Source: Pseudomonadota bacterium
GTDB lineage: Bacteria; Pseudomonadota; Alphaproteobacteria; Rhizobiales; Xanthobacteraceae
Reading direction: 5' to 3'
Assembly: GCA_023404675.1 (NCBI GenBank)
Contig: JAEYAW010000031.1
Coordinates: forward strand, 1 to 64,000
DNA: 64,000 nt
The notes below the pieces were generated by a model that was given only the letters and a program-made list of their open reading frames with translations, made no database searches and was not told where the DNA came from. A program made the position numbers and the translations under genes. Every line of letters starts with the position of its first letter. The stretch's first letter is position 1. Of this stretch, positions 35,432 to 43,294 are shown one piece after another.

Positions 35432-36928
35432 TCAATGGATGGCCGCATACATGATCTTTTCCTCGGTCGCCTCCAGCGCCGAGAATTCCTCCACCACCTT
35501 GCCCTGACGGCTGACCAGAATGCGGTCCGAGAGCGCCAGCACCTCCGGCAGGTAGGACGAGATCACCACCACCGCCCGCCCCTCGTCGGCAAGCCGGTTG
35601 ATCAGTTCGTGGATTTCGACGATGGCCCCCACATCGACACCGCGCGTCGGCTCGTCGAAGATCACGAGGTCCGGATTTTGCGCCAGCGCCTTGGCGATCA
35701 CGACCTTCTGCTGGTTGCCGCCGGACAGTTCGACCACCTTGGCATTGGCGTCGATCGAGCGCACCTTAAGCCGGGAAATCCAGTCCTTCCCCGTGGTCTC
35801 CGCAGCGCGCCGCGACAGGAAGAAGCGGCCCTTCGGAAACTTCGCCAGCACGCCCTCATAGATGTTGCGCGCGATCGACATGGTTTCGAAAAATCCCTCG
35901 ACCTTGCGATCCTCGGTGATGTAGGCGATGCCGTCCTTCACACCCGGCGCGGGGACGCGGTAACGGATGCGCTTGCCGCGCAGCATCACCTCGCCCCCGT
36001 GGACGAAATCGCGCTTCAGCACGCCTGCGACGATCTTGAACGTCTCGGTGCGGCCCGCGCCGACGAGGCCGAACACACCCGTCACCTGCCCCGCGAACAC
36101 GGAGAGCGAATTGTTCTTCACCATCGGCGCCATCTTCAGGTTCTGCACCGTGAGGATGCGTTCCTGCGGCGGCCGGATGAACGACTTGCGCTTGCCGTAG
36201 AGCGTGTTGGACAAATCGCGCCCGACCATCGCCTGCACGATCCGCGCCCGGTCGAAATTCGCTGCGTCATCCGTGACCACATGCCTGCCGTCGCGCAGCA
36301 CCGTGATGCGGTCCGACAGCGCCAGCGCCTCTTCCAGCGCGTGCGAGATGAAGATGATCGAGACGCCGCGCTTCTTCAGATCGCGGACCAGGTCGAAGAA
36401 ATATTTCTTCTCCTCTGGCGTCAGCGTCGCGGTCGGCTCGTCGAAGATAATGACCTTGGCCTTGTGCAGAACCGCGCGCGCGATCTCCACCATCTGCTTC
36501 TTGGCTGCGCCCAGCAGGCCGACCGTCGCGGTCGGCGGCACGTCGAAGTTCAGCGATTGCATGAACTGCTGCGCGGCGATGTAGATGCCGCGCAGGCGGT
36601 TGTAGAAATGCTCCTGTCCCAGATACAGGTTCTGCGCCACCGTCATGGTGGGCACGAGGCTGTTCTCCTGAAACACCATCGCGACGCCGAGATTGCGCGC
36701 CTCCAGCGGCGTGCGCGGCGTCACCTCCTGCCCGTCCACCCACATCGAACCGGAGGTGAGGTTCACGACACCTGCCATCACCTTGGTGAGCGTGGATTTT
36801 CCCGCGCCGTTCTCGCCGACCAGCGCGTGAATCTCCCCACGCCTGAGCTGAAAATCCACGTCCTCAACCGCCGGAACGCCGGCATAGAGCTTGGTCGCCT
36901 GGCGCAGTTCGAGAACGATATCGCTCAT
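35432..36928 (-). CDS. CUT2-type sugar ABC transporter, double-domain ATPase
   Basis: 498-residue fused ATPase of the RbsA/MglA class. N-terminal domain: Walker A GENGAGKST and Walker B VIIFDEPTATLT, with a degenerate signature LLGAAKKQ in place of LSGGQ. C-terminal domain: the usual degenerate A loop GLVGAGRTE and an intact LSGGNQQKVVIAKAL with DLVIFDEPTRGVD. Last gene of a five-gene minus-strand operon; its ATG overlaps the stop of the free propeller gene (ATGA at 36925). Energises the two permeases at 38016 and 41283. Substrate unknown. Confidence 0.93.
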   Translation of the reverse strand: MSDIVLELRQATKLYAGVPAVEDVDFQLRRGEIHALVGENGAGKSTLTKVMAGVVNLTSGSMWVDGQEVTPRTPLEARNLGVAMVFQENSLVPTMTVAQNLYLGQEHFYNRLRGIYIAAQQFMQSLNFDVPPTATVGLLGAAKKQMVEIARAVLHKAKVIIFDEPTATLTPEEKKYFFDLVRDLKKRGVSIIFISHALEEALALSDRITVLRDGRHVVTDDAANFDRARIVQAMVGRDLSNTLYGKRKSFIRPPQERILTVQNLKMAPMVKNNSLSVFAGQVTGVFGLVGAGRTETFKIVAGVLKRDFVHGGEVMLRGKRIRYRVPAPGVKDGIAYITEDRKVEGFFETMSIARNIYEGVLAKFPKGRFFLSRRAAETTGKDWISRLKVRSIDANAKVVELSGGNQQKVVIAKALAQNPDLVIFDEPTRGVDVGAIVEIHELINRLADEGRAVVVISSYLPEVLALSDRILVSRQGKVVEEFSALEATEEKIMYAAIH

Positions 36929-38019
36929 GCGGCCAGTTCCTTCTCGATGCGCGCCAGCGGCACCCGCAGCAGGCGCCCCGGGCCTTTCGCCAGCACGTAG
37001 AGTGCGTCGCCGACCTCGACTGCCGCAACCACGCCGTGGTTGGTGCCGTCGACACGGCTGTGCAGCGAATAGATCGGCAGCCCCGACGCGCTGAGCCGCA
37101 CCACGAGGCCGTAGGATCGCGGCGGCGCCCAGGGCTTCATCACGCCCATGGTCTTGACATGCGCGCCCTGCAGCGGCTCGTGGAATGACTGGCCCGAGCG
37201 CAGGCGCGGCGCGATCCAGAATTCCGGATCGAGCTCGGCCATCATCCGGCGGCGATAGCCGCTCTCGCGCAGCACGAACTCCACAAGCTGCGTGCGCGCG
37301 GTGAAGCAGGTCAGCCAGAACCCGCCGCCCGCGGCGGGCGACAGGCGCGAGGGATAGGCCGGCAGATCGTCGCAGACGACGCGCCTTGTACCGCGCGGCG
37401 AAACAGCGATCACGCGATGCCGCCAGCTCTCGCTCACCAGCACGTCCTCGCCCGACTGGGCAACACCGAAGGCATAGCGCAGCCCGTCCGCGAGCGCGTT
37501 GATACGCTGCGTTTCGAGATTGATCGACAGCGCCAGCCCGGTGCGGCCGCGCTCCATCAGGTCATGCGCCCAGTGTTCGACCGATTGCCGCTCCGATCCG
37601 TTCGATGCGATCAGCGTGCCTTCCGGTCCCGGCGCGAGCGCATTGACCGACGTGAAGTCCTCACTGGTGAGCGCGATGTCCGAACCGCCCGCCGGATCGA
37701 ATACGACGATCTCCCGCCCGCCCGCGGCGACCGCCAACCGGCCATCCGGCAGCGCCGCCAGCGCCGAAAGCGTGCGGTTGAAATGCCGGATGATGACGAG
37801 CCCGCCGGCCGCATCCATGCGCTTCACCACCGAGCCGTCGGCGACATAAAGCGTCGTGCCGTCGCTGGCGAGATCCTGCGCCAGTGGCACGTTCATCATC
37901 ACATCGGCCCGCTCAAGAATCTGGTTGGGCTTCAGCGCACCGTCGAACGAGGGCACGGTGATGGACGCCTCGCCGCGCCCGAGCACGCGATCGGTGATAC
38001 TGCGCAGACCCGCGATCAT
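36925..38019 (-). CDS. Free strictosidine-synthase/SMP-30-like beta-propeller protein
   Basis: 364-residue protein paralogous to the C-terminal half of the neighbouring permease fusion; blocks such as LPAYPSRLSPAAGGGFWL and GYRRRMMAELDPEFWIAPRL align with LPGYPDNINLASDGNYWL and GFRKRMGNRL there. The residues that look like propeller metal ligands are changed: PNG becomes AFG, YPDN becomes YPSR. No signal peptide (MIAGLRSITDRVLGRGEAS), so it is probably cytoplasmic. It is translationally coupled to both neighbours (ATGA overlaps at 38016 and 36925). Likely a regulatory, binding or structural partner rather than an active lactonase; this is inference. Confidence 0.8.
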   Translation of the reverse strand: MIAGLRSITDRVLGRGEASITVPSFDGALKPNQILERADVMMNVPLAQDLASDGTTLYVADGSVVKRMDAAGGLVIIRHFNRTLSALAALPDGRLAVAAGGREIVVFDPAGGSDIALTSEDFTSVNALAPGPEGTLIASNGSERQSVEHWAHDLMERGRTGLALSINLETQRINALADGLRYAFGVAQSGEDVLVSESWRHRVIAVSPRGTRRVVCDDLPAYPSRLSPAAGGGFWLTCFTARTQLVEFVLRESGYRRRMMAELDPEFWIAPRLRSGQSFHEPLQGAHVKTMGVMKPWAPPRSYGLVVRLSASGLPIYSLHSRVDGTNHGVVAAVEVGDALYVLAKGPGRLLRVPLARIEKELAA

Positions 38020-40139
38020 GCCTTGCCTCCCTTGCCCCATCGCTGATCGTACTGCACGAATCCCTGATCGGCATTGTCGAGGCGGTAGCGGCCGATACGG
38101 TTGTTCTGGATGCCGCCGAGATAGAGATAGCCGCGATGCTCGCGCATCGAGGTGATCATCGGATGGTTCTCGCCTTTCAGATCCCAGAACGACTCGATGA
38201 TCTCGCCCTTTTCATTGAATTTCACCACGCAGCCGGTGTTGATGTTCGGGAACAGCCACTCGTCCACCGGGAGGCGATTGCCCATCCGCTTGCGGAAGCC
38301 GGGCATCCGCCAGGCGAGATCGAGCGCGGGTGATCGCATGCCGACCAGCGCCAGCCAGTAGTTGCCGTCGGAAGCGAGATTGATGTTGTCGGGATAGCCC
38401 GGCAGATTGTCCATCACCACCTCGACCTGCCCGCTCTTCGGCCCGTCGAACCAGTAGCGCTTGATCGAGCAGGCGAAGGTCTCCGCGAACAGGATCGACT
38501 GCCCGTCGCTGGCGATGCAGATGCCGTTCGGAAACTTCAGCCCGCGCAACACGGTGCGCGTGGTCTTCGCCGCCGGATCGTAACAGATGATGCGCCCGTT
38601 CCCGCGTGCCTCCAGCCCGTCGATCGGCCATTCATGCATCTCGTAGCGAATGGTGGCCTCCGAGAAGAAGATGCGGCCGTCCGGCGCGATGTCGAGATCG
38701 TCGGCGAGACGCAGACGGCTGTCGTCATTCACGCTGGTGAGGCTGCGGTTGGTCTCGTCGGTCGCCTTCTCCACCTTGCGGTCCGGCGTGATGCGGTAGA
38801 GCCCCATGCCGCCGATGCAGCAATACAGGTTGTCGTCGCGGTCGAACGCCATGCCGAGCGGCTGGCCGCCGATATGTGCATAGACCTCCATCCGCTCGTA
38901 GTCCGGCGCGAAGAAACGGATGATGTCGCCGTGGCGCGACCCCGCATAGAGATTGTCGTCCCGGTCGAGGATCACGTCTTCGGGCGCCTCGATGCGGCCG
39001 ACGCCGATCAGACTGACATCGCGCAGCTTGTCGTTCTGCTCGAACGGACCGCCCGCACCGATCTCTGTCGGCGGCGGTGGCGGCAGAAAATGATAGGCCG
39101 GGCTGACATACACCTTGCTGATGATCCGCATCCGGTTCTTCAACCAACGGATATCGATCATCGCCGCGACCAGCAGGATGGTGGCGAGCACCATGCGGTT
39201 ATAGCCACCGCGCACCGACAACGTGGTAAGCCCGTTGGTGACGATCAGGACGATCAGCGTGCCGACAAGTGCCTTGGCGACCGAGCCCTTGCCGCCGCCC
39301 AGCGAAATGCCGCCAAGCACGGTGGCCGTCAGCACCGTTACCTCCAGTCCGACACCGACGTCGCCGCCCACGGTCCCGAGCCGCGCGGCGAAAAACAGCG
39401 CGCCGATGGCGGTCAGCGCACCGCTCGCCACGTAACACAGCGCGATCGTGCGCCGGACCGGGATGCCGGAATTGTAGGCCGAGCGCCGCGAGCCGCCGAT
39501 GGCGGTGATGTGCCAGCCCGGACGCAGCCGCGTCATGAAGACGTGACCGAAGATCGCCACGACGATATAGACCAGCGCCACGCTCGGAATTCCGAACACA
39601 TCGCCCATGCCGAGAAAATTCCACGACGGAAAATCGGGAAACACCGCCGAGATCGCGGTGGAATAATCGGCCAGCAACAGATCATAGGTCGAGCGGTAAA
39701 TGATCAGCGTGATCAGCGTGGTGATGAAGGCCCGCAGGCGCAGGTAGCCGATCAGGAATCCATTCACCGCGCCCAGCAGCGCGCCACAAACGATGGTCGC
39801 GACGATCACCACCGGCACCGGCAGGCCGAGAACGTTGAGGCAGAACAGCGCACAGAAATTGCACAGCGCGAACATCGAGCCGACCGAGAGGTCGATGCCG
39901 CCGACGATCACGACCAGCGCCATGCCGAGCACGACGAAGCCGATCTCGCCCGCCTGCCGCGCCTGATCGGCAAGCCCCGTCGGCGTGAAGAATCCATCAA
40001 TGGCGCGGCCGAAAATGAGCGCGACGATCAGAAGCACGATGACCGGAATGGCTGTCTCGGTCCATCGTTTGGACAGGATTTCACCAAGGAGGTGATCCGG
40101 CCAGTAACGCGACTTCAGTCGAACGAAGGATTCCTGCAT
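38016..40139 (-). CDS. ABC permease fused to a strictosidine-synthase/SMP-30-like propeller
   Basis: 707-residue fusion. Residues about 1-340 are a CUT2 (RbsC-type) permease with the family stretch GEIGFVVLGMALVVIVGGIDLSVGS and GGISLGGGKGS. A proline-rich linker (HFLPPPPPTEIGAGG, near 350) leads to a six-bladed-propeller domain (about 366-707) with APEDVILDRDDNLYAG, LADDLDIAPDGRIFFSE, FPNGICIASDG and GYPDNINLASDG; the E, N and D in these are placed like SMP-30 metal ligands. RbsC-type C-termini are cytoplasmic, so the propeller should face the cytoplasm. The frame is continuous, with no sign of frameshift. Start: ATG 40139 (MQESFVRLKSR) or GTG 40163. Confidence 0.88.
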   Translation of the reverse strand: MQESFVRLKSRYWPDHLLGEILSKRWTETAIPVIVLLIVALIFGRAIDGFFTPTGLADQARQAGEIGFVVLGMALVVIVGGIDLSVGSMFALCNFCALFCLNVLGLPVPVVIVATIVCGALLGAVNGFLIGYLRLRAFITTLITLIIYRSTYDLLLADYSTAISAVFPDFPSWNFLGMGDVFGIPSVALVYIVVAIFGHVFMTRLRPGWHITAIGGSRRSAYNSGIPVRRTIALCYVASGALTAIGALFFAARLGTVGGDVGVGLEVTVLTATVLGGISLGGGKGSVAKALVGTLIVLIVTNGLTTLSVRGGYNRMVLATILLVAAMIDIRWLKNRMRIISKVYVSPAYHFLPPPPPTEIGAGGPFEQNDKLRDVSLIGVGRIEAPEDVILDRDDNLYAGSRHGDIIRFFAPDYERMEVYAHIGGQPLGMAFDRDDNLYCCIGGMGLYRITPDRKVEKATDETNRSLTSVNDDSRLRLADDLDIAPDGRIFFSEATIRYEMHEWPIDGLEARGNGRIICYDPAAKTTRTVLRGLKFPNGICIASDGQSILFAETFACSIKRYWFDGPKSGQVEVVMDNLPGYPDNINLASDGNYWLALVGMRSPALDLAWRMPGFRKRMGNRLPVDEWLFPNINTGCVVKFNEKGEIIESFWDLKGENHPMITSMREHRGYLYLGGIQNNRIGRYRLDNADQGFVQYDQRWGKGGKA

Positions 40140-40185
40140 CACGTGCCCGGTTTCCGCCCACACATGTTATTTTTGTTATTTAAAT

Positions 40186-40211
40186 CCGGCGCCCGCAGAC
40201 GCGGACGCCGG
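40186..40211 (-). ncRNA. Hairpin between binding-protein and fusion genes
   Basis: Minus-strand transcript stem CCGGCG...CGCCGG with an inner CCGC/GCGG extension, 16 bases after the binding-protein stop. It is followed by an A/T-rich stretch without a clean T run. Such intercistronic stems commonly protect the highly expressed binding-protein message or limit read-through; this role is inferred. Confidence 0.45.
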
Positions 40212-40226
40212 TTGCCTTATCCGGCG

Positions 40227-41243
40227 TTACTTCTTGAGATCGCTGAGAGTCCAGCAGGCGGTATCCGACGCCGCGTTCTCCTTCGTGATCGGAATCAGCG
40301 TCGTGTAGACCGAGCCCTTGATCGCGCCGGGCTTGGCCCCCGACGACAGCAGCCACTTGATCATCGCGGCCATATCGGAGGCCTGCGTCGGCACGTCGTA
40401 GCTCAAATTGAGATCGAACGCGCCGGACTTCACCAGTTCGCACGCGCCCTTGCGCTCGCCGCCACCGGACGTGGCGAGGAACACCTTGCCGGTGAGCCCG
40501 GCTTCCTTGATGGCTGCGGCGGTGCCGATATCCATGCCGTCCCAGAACCCGACGATTCCGCACAAATCCGGGTTCTGCTTGAGCACCGTCTGCGTCACGG
40601 CCTTGGCCTTGGCGGCGTCCCAGTCCGCCGCCTGGCTCGACACCACTTTGATCTCCGGGTGCTTGGCCAGCACGTTCTCGACGCCCTTCAGCGTGTAGGC
40701 CGAGGTTGCCGCCGAAAGCGCGCCCTGCACGATGGCGATCTTGTTGGATTTGCCTTCGCAGGCCTTCACCACGGCTTCGGCGTTCTTCTCGCCGATCTCG
40801 ATCCAGTTCGCACCGACGAACGCGCCGGAGCGATAGACCGATCCCATGTTGATCTGGATCACATGGATGCCTTCGTTCTCCGCGCGCTGCAGCAGCCGGG
40901 CATAGGTCTGCACGTCTGGATTGTGCACGATGATCGCGGCGGGCTTCTCGGCGATCAGCGTGGTGATGGCCTGCGCGCCGGCGCTGGTGCTCCAGTTGGG
41001 ATCGCGCACGATCACCTTCACGCCGAACGGCTCAAGCTCCTTCTTGACGCCCGCGAACCACCCTTCCGTGAGATCGAAATTCATCGCGACCGGGACATAA
41101 CCGATCGTCTTGCCGGTCAGCGCCGCTTTGAACGGCCCCTGGAACGGCTCATCGAGTCCCTTCTGCGCGGCGGCCGGCGTCGCCACCAGCGCCAGTCCCG
41201 ACAGGCACGCCGCCGCCGCTATCACCTTCATTGCCGTTGTCAT
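40227..41243 (-). CDS. Periplasmic sugar-type substrate-binding protein
   Basis: 338-residue type I periplasmic binding protein of the ribose/galactose-binding class. Signal peptide MTTAMKVIAAAACLSGLALV ends around TPAAAQ. The mature part shows GKTIGYVPVAMNFDLTEGWFAGVKKELE, AAIIVHNPDVQTYARLLQRAENEGI and GFWDGMDIGTAAAIKEAG, all typical. GGGAGAAC supports ATG at 41243. Second gene of the operon, 39 bp after the first permease. Delivers the unknown substrate to the permease pair. Confidence 0.92.
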   Translation of the reverse strand: MTTAMKVIAAAACLSGLALVATPAAAQKGLDEPFQGPFKAALTGKTIGYVPVAMNFDLTEGWFAGVKKELEPFGVKVIVRDPNWSTSAGAQAITTLIAEKPAAIIVHNPDVQTYARLLQRAENEGIHVIQINMGSVYRSGAFVGANWIEIGEKNAEAVVKACEGKSNKIAIVQGALSAATSAYTLKGVENVLAKHPEIKVVSSQAADWDAAKAKAVTQTVLKQNPDLCGIVGFWDGMDIGTAAAIKEAGLTGKVFLATSGGGERKGACELVKSGAFDLNLSYDVPTQASDMAAMIKWLLSSGAKPGAIKGSVYTTLIPITKENAASDTACWTLSDLKK

Positions 41244-41282
41244 GCGCGTTCTCCCTAAAGTCATCGCCTTTTGGCGGCGATT

Positions 41283-42254
41283 TCATATGTCGCCCTGCTG
41301 GGCGGTTTCTTCATTGCGCGGATTGAGGAACGAATCGGCTATCACCGCCGCCAGCAGCACCACTCCCTTCACGAGGTTCTGTGCCGAGTAGGACATGTCC
41401 ATAATGGTCATGCCATTGAGCATGGTGCCGATCAGCAGCGTACCGATCACCACGTTGAGCACGCCGCCACGCCCACCCGACAGGCCGATCCCACCAAGCA
41501 CGACGACCAGAATCACGTCGTAAATCAACGTGGAATTGAAGATGCGCGTCGGCATCGAATTGACAGATGCCGCCATCACCAGACCCGCAAGGCATCCGAT
41601 CAGCGCCGCCAGCACGTACTGGATCACGATGACCGGACGGGTGGGAATGCCTGTGACGCGCGCCGCGTTGGGATTGTCGCCGATGGCGTAAATGAACGTG
41701 CCGATGCGCGTCTTCGCCAGCAGGATCGCGACAGCGCCGGCGGCAATCGCGAACACGATAATGGGCATGGGAATTCCCAACAGCGTCCCCTGTCCCAGTT
41801 GCTCGAAGCCATCGAGACCGGGACTCCACTGCACCACATCGAGGCTGAACAGCACCGCCTGTCCGAATCCCGCAAGAAACAGGCCGGTCGCCAGCGTCGT
41901 GAACAGCGCAGGCACTTCCGCGTAGGCGACAAGCCATCCGTTGACGAGGCCGAATATGATGGTGAGCAGCAACGCGGCGGCCAGAGCGGCTGGAAATGAA
42001 TGCCCGTTCTGCACCATCTGCAGCACGAGACCGGCCGGAACGGCAAGGGTTGCGACGAGCGACAGATCCACGCCGCGGCCAATGACGACCAGCGCCATGC
42101 CAAGACCGAGAATGCCCAGAACGGCCACGTTCTGGAGCAGCGTGAGCATATTCGCGGTGGTTGCAAAACCGGGAAGGAGCGCCGCAAAAACAATAAACAG
42201 CAGAACGAAGATCGCAAAAACGATCTCCTGCTGGCCGATCCGCAAGCGCTTCAT
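41283..42254 (-). CDS. CUT2-type sugar ABC permease
   Basis: 323-residue RbsC-like permease with about eight to ten membrane segments; LGILGLGMALVVIGRGVDLSLVATLAVPAG and VVVLGGIGLSGGRGGVLNVVIG are the family hallmarks. First gene of the operon; ATG at 42254 is preceded by TTGGGG, and a TTG two codons upstream is possible. It lacks the propeller tail of the second permease, so the channel is probably a heterodimer with propeller on one side only. Confidence 0.92.
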   Translation of the reverse strand: MKRLRIGQQEIVFAIFVLLFIVFAALLPGFATTANMLTLLQNVAVLGILGLGMALVVIGRGVDLSLVATLAVPAGLVLQMVQNGHSFPAALAAALLLTIIFGLVNGWLVAYAEVPALFTTLATGLFLAGFGQAVLFSLDVVQWSPGLDGFEQLGQGTLLGIPMPIIVFAIAAGAVAILLAKTRIGTFIYAIGDNPNAARVTGIPTRPVIVIQYVLAALIGCLAGLVMAASVNSMPTRIFNSTLIYDVILVVVLGGIGLSGGRGGVLNVVIGTLLIGTMLNGMTIMDMSYSAQNLVKGVVLLAAVIADSFLNPRNEETAQQGDI

Positions 42255-42307
42255 CCCCAAGGACTCTGTTTTTATTTTTCAGTCCTGTTTTGTAACGCGC
42301 GTATTTC

Positions 42308-42322
42308 ACGCTTGGCAAGCGT
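42308..42322. promoter_or_regulatory. Palindrome in the sugar ABC operon promoter region
   Basis: Perfect ACGCTT-GGC-AAGCGT, 54 bp upstream of the first permease start codon. The form fits a LacI-family or similar dimeric repressor site, but no such regulator is encoded nearby. Confidence 0.5.
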
Positions 42323-42410
42323 TTAACTCAGGCAGGCACACGCACGGCGTCCAATGTTCCTCAATCACCGTTTGCGCAATATGCTGGCAGCCAGGACAAT
42401 GTAGCGTCTA

Positions 42411-42459
42411 AACACAAAACGAAGCTGCACGGCGAATGCAAATCCGCCGTGCAGCTTCG
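42411..42459 (-). terminator. Terminator of wrbA
   Basis: Perfect 15-bp stem CGAAGCTGCACGGCG / CGCCGTGCAGCTTCG with a 10-base loop; on the minus strand it is followed by TTTTGTGTTT. It is 52 bp past the wrbA stop and insulates it from the sugar ABC promoter. Confidence 0.8.
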
Positions 42460-42510
42460 AGAGCTCTGAAGCCGGTCTTGTCCGGCTTTCAAAAGCCGAT
42501 CCGCGGCAGA

Positions 42511-43110
42511 TCAGCCGAACAGCTTCGCCGCCGTTTTCGCGACGAGTTCGCCCTGATGGCGCGCGCCATCGAGCTCGATCTGCGAGGGCTGGCGCGATCC
42601 GTCACCGGCCGCGATGGCCGTCGCGCCGTAAGGCGCGCCGCCGGCAACTTCACCGACCTGCATCTGGCCGGCAAAACTGTAAGGCAGGCCGACGATGATC
42701 AGACCGAAATGCAGAAGGTTGGTGATGATCGAGAACAGCGTGGTCTCGTTGCCGCCATGCTGGGTCGCCGACGAGGTGAACGCCGCGCCGACCTTGCCGT
42801 TCAGCGCGCCGCGCGCCCACAGGCCGCCCGCGCCATCCAGGAACGCCGCCATCTGCGACGACATGCGGCCGAAGCGCGTGCCGGTGCCGACGATGATCGC
42901 ATCGTAGTTCGCAAGATCCTCGACGGTCGCGACAGGCGCGGCCTGATCCAGCTTGAAATGCGCGGCGCGCGCGACCTCTTCCGGCGCGGTCTCGGGAACG
43001 CGCTTGATGTCAACGGTGGCGCCGGCAGCCCGTGCACCTTCGGCGACTGCGTTCGCCATGGTCTCGATGTGACCGTAGGTCGAATAGTAGAGAACAAGAA
43101 CCTTCGCCAT
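42511..43110 (-). CDS. wrbA: NAD(P)H:quinone oxidoreductase WrbA
   Basis: 199-residue flavodoxin-like FMN quinone reductase. MAKVLVLYYSTYGHIETMA is the FMN phosphate loop; GTGTRFGRMSSQMAAFLD and TSSATQHGGNETTL are WrbA signatures. It makes two-electron reductions that avoid semiquinones. ATG at 43110. It diverges from a LysR gene across 184 bp that hold a perfect palindrome, pointing to control by that regulator. Confidence 0.95.
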   Translation of the reverse strand: MAKVLVLYYSTYGHIETMANAVAEGARAAGATVDIKRVPETAPEEVARAAHFKLDQAAPVATVEDLANYDAIIVGTGTRFGRMSSQMAAFLDGAGGLWARGALNGKVGAAFTSSATQHGGNETTLFSIITNLLHFGLIIVGLPYSFAGQMQVGEVAGGAPYGATAIAAGDGSRQPSQIELDGARHQGELVAKTAAKLFG

Positions 43111-43216
43111 TTTCCCCTCTCCGGGATGTGGTCCTGCTTGATTGCAGGCGAAACTGAACGGCGGAAACATAGCGCTTGCATCATATCGTTGAAGCCGAAT
43201 AAATTCGCGCTCAATG

Positions 43217-43231
43217 TTCGATTTTATCGAA
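43217..43231. promoter_or_regulatory. LysR-type T-N11-A palindrome between wrbA and its regulator
   Basis: Perfect TTCGAT-TTT-ATCGAA; the inner T-N11-A spacing matches the LysR box. It lies 107 bp upstream of wrbA and 64 bp upstream of the LysR gene. Confidence 0.65.
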
Positions 43232-43294
43232 AAGATAATCACACCTGAAAGCTGCATGCTCGGAAAGCTGCAATCGGATCATCGGAGCCATCCC

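Noticed and set aside
38016..40139. Assembly error or frameshift joining two genes
   Set aside because: The frame is continuous, the linker is plausible protein (Pro-rich), and both halves keep their motifs up to the junction. I still list a refuting test.
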